Source: Candidatus Blautia stercorigallinarum
GTDB taxonomy: Bacteria; Bacillota; Clostridia; Lachnospirales; Lachnospiraceae
Length of the DNA: 39,241 nt
Reading direction: 5' to 3'
NCBI GenBank assembly: GCA_019112785.1
Contig: DXIQ01000045.1
Location: 1 to 39,241 of the forward strand
The notes below the pieces were generated by a model. The model saw only the letters and a program-made list of their open reading frames with translations, was not told the origin of the DNA and did not search any database. The position numbers and the translations under genes are program-made. Below are positions 32,523-39,241 of this stretch, piece by piece; the first letter of the stretch is position 1, and each line of letters starts with the position of its first letter.

Positions 32523-33512
32523 TTAATTTTTTTCTTCCGAAGATGTTTTATAGCCCATACGCATAGACAGCAAATGCATAGCTGTGAGCATATAAGTTTC
32601 CGCTACCGCATTTGGGAGATTTCTTTTTCCTTCAACGATCACCCGGTCATTGATATCAGGGCTGCTGTTTTTGTTAAAGATCTGATAAGGGCCATTTACA
32701 TATGGCTCCAGTGCTGCATACAATTCTTTCGCCTCCGGTTCTGATTGATCCCGCAGGATCCGGCAAAACTCTTCAAGAATCGGGGATCTGGGTTCCTTCT
32801 TCTGGAAAACCTGGTCATACAGCCTTTTTACGCAGCGTCCGACCAGAGCTTTATTCATTTCTGTATCTGCAGCACCGCAGGAAACCATAAAATTTTCTAC
32901 AAAATCTATTTTTTGGCTGATGAAAGAATCCCTTATCTTCGGATCTGCCAGGACTTCCTCCGGAATTTCAAAAGGGTTCAGGTAAATTTCTGTTACTTTC
33001 GGTTCATGATTTTCCTGGATTTGAAGCGAAGCTGCCAAAGCTGCAGTTTCTTCTACAATCTCTTGGGGCTCATATACTTCATGGAATCTTCTCTGTTTTA
33101 TCTTCTTGTATGCTTTTTTATGTAACTTTTTCATTTTCCGGATCTTGTTTTTCTGCGCTTCTTTCCGCTGCAGATCTATTTCAGAAAAAGAATCCGGGAT
33201 TGGTTTATATTCCCCGGCCTTGCTGTATAAGATCCGGGTCGCTTTTCTATAACGGATTGCTTTGCGGTATTGCCATAGGTTCAGCCCATTTACCGATTTC
33301 CAGAAGCCGGAAGCCAGGATAGGGAAACCTATCGGGATACTGATATATATGGACGGTACAACCGGAAGCTTAACAACAAGCCATAAGATCAGGCACAGCC
33401 CTACGGCGACTGATACGCCTATGCAGAGATGTACCATCTCTACTAACGAAAACCCTTTCCAGACCGAAGACTTATAATCGTGTTCAAAATCCTTATTGAT
33501 CGGTATATTCAC
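32523..33512 (-). CDS. PrgI-family membrane protein fused to a VirB4-derived segment
   Basis: Residues 1 to about 110 form a PrgI-type protein: MNIPINKDFEHDYKSSVWKG, two membrane helices (about 24-46 and 48-70), and the family stretch GLNLWQYRKAIRYRK. A basic linker follows (KKLHKKAYKKIKQRRF). Residues about 176-323 (IYLNPFEIPEEVLADPK to LLSMRMGYKTS) align along their whole length with VirB4 residues about 509-658, with about half the residues identical by eye. The segment has neither Walker A nor Walker B. Normal PrgI proteins end after the first part. The start has an AGGAGG-like site. Confidence 0.85.
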   Translation of the reverse strand: MNIPINKDFEHDYKSSVWKGFSLVEMVHLCIGVSVAVGLCLILWLVVKLPVVPSIYISIPIGFPILASGFWKSVNGLNLWQYRKAIRYRKATRILYSKAGEYKPIPDSFSEIDLQRKEAQKNKIRKMKKLHKKAYKKIKQRRFHEVYEPQEIVEETAALAASLQIQENHEPKVTEIYLNPFEIPEEVLADPKIRDSFISQKIDFVENFMVSCGAADTEMNKALVGRCVKRLYDQVFQKKEPRSPILEEFCRILRDQSEPEAKELYAALEPYVNGPYQIFNKNSSPDINDRVIVEGKRNLPNAVAETYMLTAMHLLSMRMGYKTSSEEKN

Positions 33513-33525
33513 TTCTTCTCACCTC

Positions 33526-34377
33526 CTAAAATCCAAAGGACCTGCGGATCATAGAGTCTACCGTTTTCACAGACAGGATTGCCAGGAACATAACCAGCAT
33601 ACACTGTCCGATATTCCACAGGCTCTCATACACCAGCAGGTTATCCGGGACTGGGATGATAAATCCACTGCCGTTTATCATTGCAGAACAGAACCGAAGG
33701 ACCAATGCTGTACCAGCAAATTCCCCTAAGGCGCATAGGAATGTCTTAAACCAACTCTCTGCCGACTTTGCAGCCCCTTCCGGTCCCGGAACTGTTGCGA
33801 TTGCCAGCGGCCCTACTACGATATAAAAGAATACTTTTATAAAAAGCCCGTACACATGCAGGATCAGAAGCAATCCTACGGCCAGGGCCACCAGCAGGAA
33901 CACCATGCTCAGGATCAGACTCAACATCATACTGTCAGCGTCATAATCCCAAAACCAATCATCTACACTGTCTCCCTGCAGGGCAATGGAGCCTGTTCCG
34001 TCCGGAGCCACAATAAAAAATACCGCCTGCATAATCTCTGCCAAGCCGTTTATGATCGTATTAAAATTCAGAAGCAGCACATTTCCCAGGATCACTCGGA
34101 TAAACATGGTAACTATGGTTTCTAACGTCTGGTTATCCCTTAAATTTGCAGAATTTTTACAGAAATTAACAAAAAAGAGAAGATTAAACAGGGAAGCTCC
34201 CACAATCTTCATGACCGTAACCAGGTTCATACTTACATTCCAAAGCGTCCCGTCCGCCACTTGTGCCGGAGTGGATCCCAGAAGCGTCATAGCCACCCCT
34301 GACAGGCTGTTCCAGCAGTCAAATCCGAACTTTACAAGGGTCTTACCGCTTAACAGGTCAAACAGCCAATCTAACAT
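33526..34377 (-). CDS. VirB6/TrbL-like polytopic membrane protein
   Basis: The 283-residue product has about six membrane helices and is predicted to form part of the inner-membrane channel. The stretch MLDWLFDLLSGKTLVKFGFD at the N-terminus and FFYIVVGPLAIATVPGPEG with a following AAKSAESWFKTFL helix are typical of TrbL-like proteins of Tn1549-type elements. It lies between the Maff2 and PrgI genes. The pore role is inferred. Confidence 0.85.
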   Translation of the reverse strand: MLDWLFDLLSGKTLVKFGFDCWNSLSGVAMTLLGSTPAQVADGTLWNVSMNLVTVMKIVGASLFNLLFFVNFCKNSANLRDNQTLETIVTMFIRVILGNVLLLNFNTIINGLAEIMQAVFFIVAPDGTGSIALQGDSVDDWFWDYDADSMMLSLILSMVFLLVALAVGLLLILHVYGLFIKVFFYIVVGPLAIATVPGPEGAAKSAESWFKTFLCALGEFAGTALVLRFCSAMINGSGFIIPVPDNLLVYESLWNIGQCMLVMFLAILSVKTVDSMIRRSFGF

Positions 34378-34415
34378 ATCGGTCTCGCCTCCTTACTTTT
34401 TATTCTGTAATGCAT

Positions 34416-34742
34416 TTATACAAGCAGAGCCAAAAGCTGGGAAGCGATCACCATGACCAATCCACCGCCGATCCTCTTTAAAGCCTGGGACTGGGCGCCG
34501 CCTTCCTGGGTCTGCATGGCATTACCAAACTCAAAAATACCCCAGAGGACTACAATCGCTCCGATTGCGGTTACTACACCTGCAACAATATCTTTCAATG
34601 TATTAAATTTTGAAGTGATGATTGCTGAACTGGCAAAGACCGGTATCGTGTAACAGGTCATGCAGATCAGGAGCATAACTGCCATACACATTATTTTTTT
34701 TCTATACTGATTTCTTTTTTCAATTTTTCTGATTTTCTTCAT
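34416..34742 (-). CDS. Maff2 family mobile-element membrane protein (pilin-like)
   Basis: The 108-residue product matches the Maff2 type: FNTLKDIVAGVVTAIGAIVV, GNAMQTQEGGAQSQALKRIGG and a second helix VMVIASQLLALLV. Two membrane helices after a signal-peptide-like N-terminus (possible cut after VFA) give the topology of VirB2/TrbC pilin subunits. The role as pilin is inferred. It is preceded by an intercistronic hairpin and follows the VaFE surface gene. Confidence 0.88.
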   Translation of the reverse strand: MKKIRKIEKRNQYRKKIMCMAVMLLICMTCYTIPVFASSAIITSKFNTLKDIVAGVVTAIGAIVVLWGIFEFGNAMQTQEGGAQSQALKRIGGGLVMVIASQLLALLV

Positions 34743-34763
34743 GATTCCACCCTTTCTTTTTCA

Positions 34764-34787
34764 GGCAGGCGGATCATTCCGCCCGCC
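34764..34787. promoter_or_regulatory. Intercistronic hairpin between the VaFE surface gene and the Maff2 gene
   Basis: GGCAGGCGGA (34764-34773) pairs with TCCGCCCGCC (34778-34787), with one G-T wobble, across TCAT. It lies 21 bases before the Maff2 ATG. No T-run follows on the reverse strand, so partial termination or mRNA processing that favours the pilin-like gene is more likely than full termination. Confidence 0.5.
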
Positions 34788-34819
34788 CTTTCAGATTTGT
34801 AGTTTGGCATACTCAGCTA

Positions 34820-37800
34820 TTATTTGCTTTTCTGGCCTTTTCTCCTCTTTACAATCACAACGGCGATCACTGCTCCTGAAAGAAGGAGTGCCACGACGAT
34901 TCCGGCAACTGGTGTTGTATCTCCAGTCTTTACCTGTGGTGTTATGGTAGTGTCGTTCTTCTTCGGTACTGCGGGTGTGTTTACTTTCACGGTCACTGTC
35001 TGGTTTTTATCATTGATGTCTGTATGTGCAGCAACTTCTGTTCCCTGTACATACAGATGTTCAAAGACAACGATCTCTTTTCCGGCTGCAAACGTAGCGT
35101 CAAAAGTAAATTCCATCTCTGCAGTTCCGGAAGATTTCTCCGGAATGAAGATTTTCTCTGCTGTGATCTGCTTGTTATTAATAAGTAGCGGTTCCCCGGT
35201 AGCTTTATCCATCAGGACTCCCTTCAGGGTATAGCTTTGACCTGGGATCAGTCCCTCATAAGAAACAGTATCCAAAATCGTTGTATTTGCCTTGGCCTGG
35301 GCTTCCTGGGTTCCGGATTCCTTATCCTTGGCCTGGGTCTGGATCTTGTGTTCTGGATACTCTACAGACTGTCCTTTATCCTGAATATCTGCATGAACAG
35401 CTACTTCTGTGTCCTCTACAAACAGGCTTTCAAAAACTACCACCGTTTTTCCTGCCAGGTTGCTTCCGTCAAAAGTAAAGGCAAGCTCTACAGATCCATC
35501 CGCTTTTTCTGGAGTAAAGGTTTTCTCTGCGGTTACTGGTTTTTCGTTTACCATGAGCTCTTTTCCTGTAGATTTATCCATCAGAGTGCCTTTTACGGTA
35601 TACTCAGTTCCAGGAACCAATCCTTTATAGCTTACTGTGTCTATGATCGTAGTCTGTTTTTTTGCGATTCCCTGCTGGCTTCCAGTATCTTTATCCTTTG
35701 CCTTGGTTCCAATCTCCGGAACAGGAAAGTCTACCGTCTGGCCCTTATCTGTAATATCCGCATGAGCAGCTACTTCATTTTCTCCTACATACAGTCTTTC
35801 AAAGACAACCACTGTTTTTCCAGTCAGCGTGCTTCCATCAAAAGTAAAGGCAAGCTCTACAGATCCGTCCGCTTTCTCTGGAGTAAAGGTTTTCTCTGCA
35901 GTTACTGTCTTATCGCCTATCAGGAGTTCTTTCCCTGTGGATTTATCCATCAGGATTCCTTTTACGGTATATTCCTGGCCTGGGATCAGATTTTTGTAGG
36001 ATACCGTGTCCAGGATCGTTACAGACTTATTTGCTGCAGCTTCCTGGTTTCCGGTTGCCTCATTGCTCGCCTGGGTTCCCAGATCCGGATAATGGACACT
36101 CTGGTCCTCATCATGGATGTCTGCATGGGATCCGACTTCCACGCCGTTATACAGAAGGTCTTCAAAGACTACGACTGTCTGGCCTGCAAGCAGGCTGGAA
36201 TCCAGTTCGTAAACCAACTCTATGCTGCCATCTGCTTTTTCAGCGGTAAAGGTCTTCTCTGCAGTGATTTCTTTTCCCTCTTCGTCTTGTACAGGCTCTC
36301 CGGTTTCTTTATTCATGAGAGTGCCTTTTACGGTGTACTCTTTTCCCGGAAGCAGACCTGTATAAGTGACAGTATCAACCACAGTTGCTTTCTCGCTGAC
36401 AGTTCCGGTATGATTTCCGGTAACACCATCGGAAGCATTTGTATGGAGCTGCGGGAAGGTCACTGTCTGCCCTTCATCATTGATGTTCTTATGTTCCCCG
36501 ATCAGGTTATCGCCGGTATACAGCTCTTCATAGACAACTACCTGCTTTCCGGCCAGGGCAGAAGCGTCAAAGGTATACTCCAGGTCAACGGATCCATCTG
36601 CTGTTTTTGGGGTAAACTCTTTCTTAGCAGTTATTTTCTTTTCACCGATCAGAAGCTCTTTGCCTGTCGCCTTATCCATTAATACGCCTTTTAGTGTGTA
36701 TTTCTGGCCTGGAATCAAGTTTTTATAAGATACGGTGTCAATGATCGTTACCTTACCTGCATTGGCGATATGTTCTTTCGTGCTACTGTCTTTGGCAGTA
36801 GTTCCAATAGTCGGGAAGTGGATACTCTGATCTTCATCTTCAATGTCCGTATGGCTTCCCACTTCCTTATCCTTATAGTACACATGCTCAAAAGCTACTA
36901 CCGTCTTGCCAGCCAGGGCGCTTCCATCAAAGGTAAAGGTAAGCTCCACAGAACCTTCTGCTTTTTCTGCAGTAAAGGTTTTCTCTGCTGTTACCGGTTT
37001 TCCATCTACAAGCAATTCCTTACCGGTAGACTTGTCCATCAGGGTTCCCTTTACCGTGTATTCCTTACCTGGGATCAGCCCCTTATAGGTAACGGTGTCT
37101 ACAATGGTCACTTTCTTATCCGGATTGCTGTTATGGTTTCCGGTTTCCTTATCCAGCGCTGTAGTACCGATCTTTGGGATATAGATAGTCTGCCCTTCAT
37201 CTGTGATATCTTTATGCTCTGCAATGCTGGCTTCTGTCTGGAACAGCTCCTCAAATACCACCAGGGCATGTCCTGACAGGGAAGAAGCGTCAAATTCAAA
37301 TGTCACATCTACAGTTCCAGAAGCTTCTTCTGGTTTAAAGGTTGTCTCAGCTGTTACTTCCTGGCCGCCAACCTTTACAGATTCTCCAGTTTCCTGATCC
37401 ATCAGGACTCCTTTCAATATGTACTCTGTTCCCGGAGTCAGATTGCTGTAGGAAACAGTATCTACCAGGGTAACCTTTCCTGCTGAAGAAAACTGTGTCC
37501 CGGATACTGCGTCCTTTGCTGTAGTGCCGATCTCTGGGAAGTAGATCGTCTGGGCCTGGTCATGGATGTCTGTGTGTACGGCATACACGGTGTCGTTTCT
37601 TTCCAAGCTTTCAAAGACTACGATTGTCTTTCCGGCCAGGTTGCTGCCGTCAAAGGTAAAGGTTACATTTACTGTGCCGTCAGAGCTTTCCGGCCTAAAG
37701 CTGGTTTCTGCGGTGATCTCTTTTCCTTCAGCGTCTTTTACAGGTTCTCCGGTTGCTTTATCCATCAGGGTTCCAGTCAGTTTATATTTCTTGTCGGGCT

Positions 37801-39241
37801 GAAGGTTACTGTAGGAAACCGTATCTACCAGTGTGATCTCCTGATCCGCTTTGGATACATTGGTGTTTGTCTCCTGGTCCATGGCCTTTGTTCCGATCTC
37901 CGGAAAATGGATCGTCTGGTCTTCATCTGTGATGTCTGTATGCTCTGCGATCAGACTGCCATTTAAGTACAGCTCCTCAAATACAACCACATCTGCTCCG
38001 GCAAGTTTTGTACTGTCAAAGGTAAACTCCATCTCTGCAGTCCCATTTACTTTCTTTGCAGTAAAGGTCTTCTCTGCAGTTACCGGATTTCCTTCCTCAT
38101 CTGTCACCGGTTCGCCGGTTGCTTTGTTCATCAAAGTACCTTTTAATGTGTATTCCTCGCCTTTTGTCAGATTGGTGTATTCCACGGTATCCATGATGGT
38201 CGTATTTTCTCCAGCTGCTGCATAATGGTCTTCGGTATCACTGTCTGTCGCAGTCGTTGTAATCTCTACCAGGTCGCTGTCATCAGTCAGAGTTCCTAAT
38301 GGAATCGTATAGTTATCTCTGTATACAGTAATTTCAATGGAAAGCAGCTTATAGCCTTTGTTTGCCTCGCACCTCTGCTCTTCGATCAGATAGGTGTCAT
38401 AAGGCAGGGCTCCTTTCTCATCATTTACCGGAACTTCTTTTTCTGTAGTTCCGGAGAACCATACGCCGTCTTGGGAAGTCTCTCCCCGGTTCGTGTTCTG
38501 GCTGTGTGGGTTCCATGCGCTGGAGGTATCTACCTGGCCGTTTACGTCAGAAACTACTACATGGGATTCTCCCGTAGTCTTGCTGGTGATCTTAAATGGC
38601 ACATTTGCCAGGCGTTCCAGGGTGCTGTCTGCCACTTTCACAAAGTTCAGATCCCCACGTTTTACCTGGTTTTTAATAGCTCCCTCATTGTTATCCAGGG
38701 AAACGATCTTTCCATCCTCCCGGATCTGGAAAGTCTTAGCTTCGGCTCCATCCGGCAGATAGCCATCCGGTTCCTGTACTTCCACAACTTCATAAGTGCC
38801 ATATGGCAGCCAGTCTTTTGCAGAGGTCCACAGGCCGTCTTCCCCAGTCTCCACTGTGGCGATCACTTCTCCCGGCTGATACATCTGGCCGTCTACCAGA
38901 ACTGCTTTAGCAGACCTGTTCGTCACCGTGAATTTTGCTCCGCCTAAAGTTGCACCGCCCTGAGGCTTGCGCTCATTGGTCTCCAGGCTCCATTTGGCAA
39001 TGGTCACGCCCCCACGGATCACTTCATTCTTAATAGCGGTAGCTGTATCCGTCATCTGAACAATCTTTCCATCTTCCCGGATCTCAAAATCCCGGGTGAT
39101 GGTTCCGCCGGAAGTATAACCGGTTGGCGGAACGGTTTCTTTTAACTGATAATCTCCATATGGCAGAAGATCCGCTGCTGTGCTGGCCTTTCCATCTTTG
39201 TCTGTGGTGAGAGTAGCAACCACTTCACCTTTTTTATATTC
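34820..39241 (-). CDS. VaFE-repeat surface protein with SpaA-like domains (5' end outside the window)
   Basis: At least 1473 residues, open at the right edge, where the frame continues as EYKKGEVVATL. The visible part has three SpaA/Cna-B-like domains (up to about residue 320, with motifs LLPYGDYQLKETVPPTGY and DWLPYGTYEVVEVQEPDGY), then nine tandem VaFE repeats of about 120 residues. Each begins with D-T-V-x-Y, then L-x-PG-x-x-Y-x-x-KG-x-LMDK-x-TG, and ends VVFE-x-L and H-x-DI. The C-terminus has VKTGDTTPVAG, a membrane helix and RRKGQKSK, which fits a sortase-type anchor, though the motif lacks LP. It is likely a mating-contact adhesin. Confidence 0.9.
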   Translation of the reverse strand, partial: EYKKGEVVATLTTDKDGKASTAADLLPYGDYQLKETVPPTGYTSGGTITRDFEIREDGKIVQMTDTATAIKNEVIRGGVTIAKWSLETNERKPQGGATLGGAKFTVTNRSAKAVLVDGQMYQPGEVIATVETGEDGLWTSAKDWLPYGTYEVVEVQEPDGYLPDGAEAKTFQIREDGKIVSLDNNEGAIKNQVKRGDLNFVKVADSTLERLANVPFKITSKTTGESHVVVSDVNGQVDTSSAWNPHSQNTNRGETSQDGVWFSGTTEKEVPVNDEKGALPYDTYLIEEQRCEANKGYKLLSIEITVYRDNYTIPLGTLTDDSDLVEITTTATDSDTEDHYAAAGENTTIMDTVEYTNLTKGEEYTLKGTLMNKATGEPVTDEEGNPVTAEKTFTAKKVNGTAEMEFTFDSTKLAGADVVVFEELYLNGSLIAEHTDITDEDQTIHFPEIGTKAMDQETNTNVSKADQEITLVDTVSYSNLQPDKKYKLTGTLMDKATGEPVKDAEGKEITAETSFRPESSDGTVNVTFTFDGSNLAGKTIVVFESLERNDTVYAVHTDIHDQAQTIYFPEIGTTAKDAVSGTQFSSAGKVTLVDTVSYSNLTPGTEYILKGVLMDQETGESVKVGGQEVTAETTFKPEEASGTVDVTFEFDASSLSGHALVVFEELFQTEASIAEHKDITDEGQTIYIPKIGTTALDKETGNHNSNPDKKVTIVDTVTYKGLIPGKEYTVKGTLMDKSTGKELLVDGKPVTAEKTFTAEKAEGSVELTFTFDGSALAGKTVVAFEHVYYKDKEVGSHTDIEDEDQSIHFPTIGTTAKDSSTKEHIANAGKVTIIDTVSYKNLIPGQKYTLKGVLMDKATGKELLIGEKKITAKKEFTPKTADGSVDLEYTFDASALAGKQVVVYEELYTGDNLIGEHKNINDEGQTVTFPQLHTNASDGVTGNHTGTVSEKATVVDTVTYTGLLPGKEYTVKGTLMNKETGEPVQDEEGKEITAEKTFTAEKADGSIELVYELDSSLLAGQTVVVFEDLLYNGVEVGSHADIHDEDQSVHYPDLGTQASNEATGNQEAAANKSVTILDTVSYKNLIPGQEYTVKGILMDKSTGKELLIGDKTVTAEKTFTPEKADGSVELAFTFDGSTLTGKTVVVFERLYVGENEVAAHADITDKGQTVDFPVPEIGTKAKDKDTGSQQGIAKKQTTIIDTVSYKGLVPGTEYTVKGTLMDKSTGKELMVNEKPVTAEKTFTPEKADGSVELAFTFDGSNLAGKTVVVFESLFVEDTEVAVHADIQDKGQSVEYPEHKIQTQAKDKESGTQEAQAKANTTILDTVSYEGLIPGQSYTLKGVLMDKATGEPLLINNKQITAEKIFIPEKSSGTAEMEFTFDATFAAGKEIVVFEHLYVQGTEVAAHTDINDKNQTVTVKVNTPAVPKKNDTTITPQVKTGDTTPVAGIVVALLLSGAVIAVVIVKRRKGQKSK

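Larger units (their letters stand above)
16690..39241 (-). mobile_element. Integrative conjugative element (Tn1549-like), one end and most of the transfer region
   Basis: From the tRNA remnant to the right edge all genes read leftward and form a conjugation set: relaxase with MobC, VirD4 coupling ATPase, VirB4 ATPase, PrgI, VirB6-like and Maff2 proteins, a muralytic CwlT-like protein and a VaFE surface protein. Gene order is the one seen in Tn1549-type elements of Clostridia. No integrase or replication gene appears, so the element continues to the right. The cargo is not visible. Confidence 0.88.

Noticed and set aside
35237..36682. 481-residue forward frame inside the VaFE gene
   Set aside because: It is the antisense shadow of the tandem repeats and itself repeats with the same period.

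Overview
The window looks like a chromosomal segment of a gut-type Lachnospiraceae (Clostridia, Firmicutes). Strong AGGAGG-type ribosome sites, a CwlC-like sporulation amidase, a GlpP-type glycerol-3-phosphate antiterminator next to a GlpA/FAD oxidoreductase/DUF1667 set, and a Tn1549-like conjugative element with Maff2, DUF5688 and VaFE-repeat proteins all fit that family. The genus cannot be fixed from the sequence alone.

Positions 1-16689 are chromosomal. The extreme left is probably the end of an IS256-type insertion sequence, whose terminus appears to supply the stop codon of a small membrane protein (122-727). Next come amtB-glnK (2526-912, reverse) with a promoter and a terminator-like hairpin in its leader, a leaderless CwlC-like amidase (2909-3700), and a 148-bp palindromic element (3770-3917). 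Methylglyoxal synthase and a lipid module (diacylglycerol-kinase-like, glycerophosphodiesterase, PAP2-type protein) follow, fired from divergent, overlapping promoters. A long reverse-strand operon (14726-7296) carries glpP, a GlpA-like dehydrogenase, an FAD oxidoreductase, a DUF1667 protein, a HAD-IIA phosphatase, sfsA, mutY and a family-2 glycosyltransferase. Terminator hairpins lie before glpP and again between glpP and glpA, as expected for antitermination control. An L,D-transpeptidase gene (16385-14859) ends this section.

From about 16690 to the right edge lies an integrative conjugative element. Its chromosomal edge is marked by the severed 3' end of a tRNA gene (16690-16712). All element genes read leftward. 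In transcription order they are a giant VaFE-repeat surface protein (open at the right edge), a Maff2 pilin-like protein, a VirB6-like channel protein, a PrgI-family protein, the VirB4 ATPase, a CwlT-like muralytic protein with a C39 peptidase domain, two unknown proteins, an oriT-like hairpin cluster, MobC, the relaxase, a coiled-coil accessory protein, a DUF5688 protein, two small proteins, a four-repeat DUF3801-like protein, the VirD4 coupling protein, a 37-residue acidic protein and an ArdC/LtrC-like protein. Together they form a nearly complete Gram-positive type IV secretion and relaxosome set. No integrase is in the window, so the other end must lie to the right.

The most unusual feature is an array between the oriT-like hairpins and mobC (26317-26765). 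It has 15 units of the form TRYRYA-N5-TRYRYA, with half-sites exactly 11 bp apart. Fourteen units are grouped as seven doublets, mostly repeating every 64-66 bp. The second notable feature is a PrgI-family protein whose C-terminal half is a diverged copy of the VirB4 segment between Walker A and Walker B.
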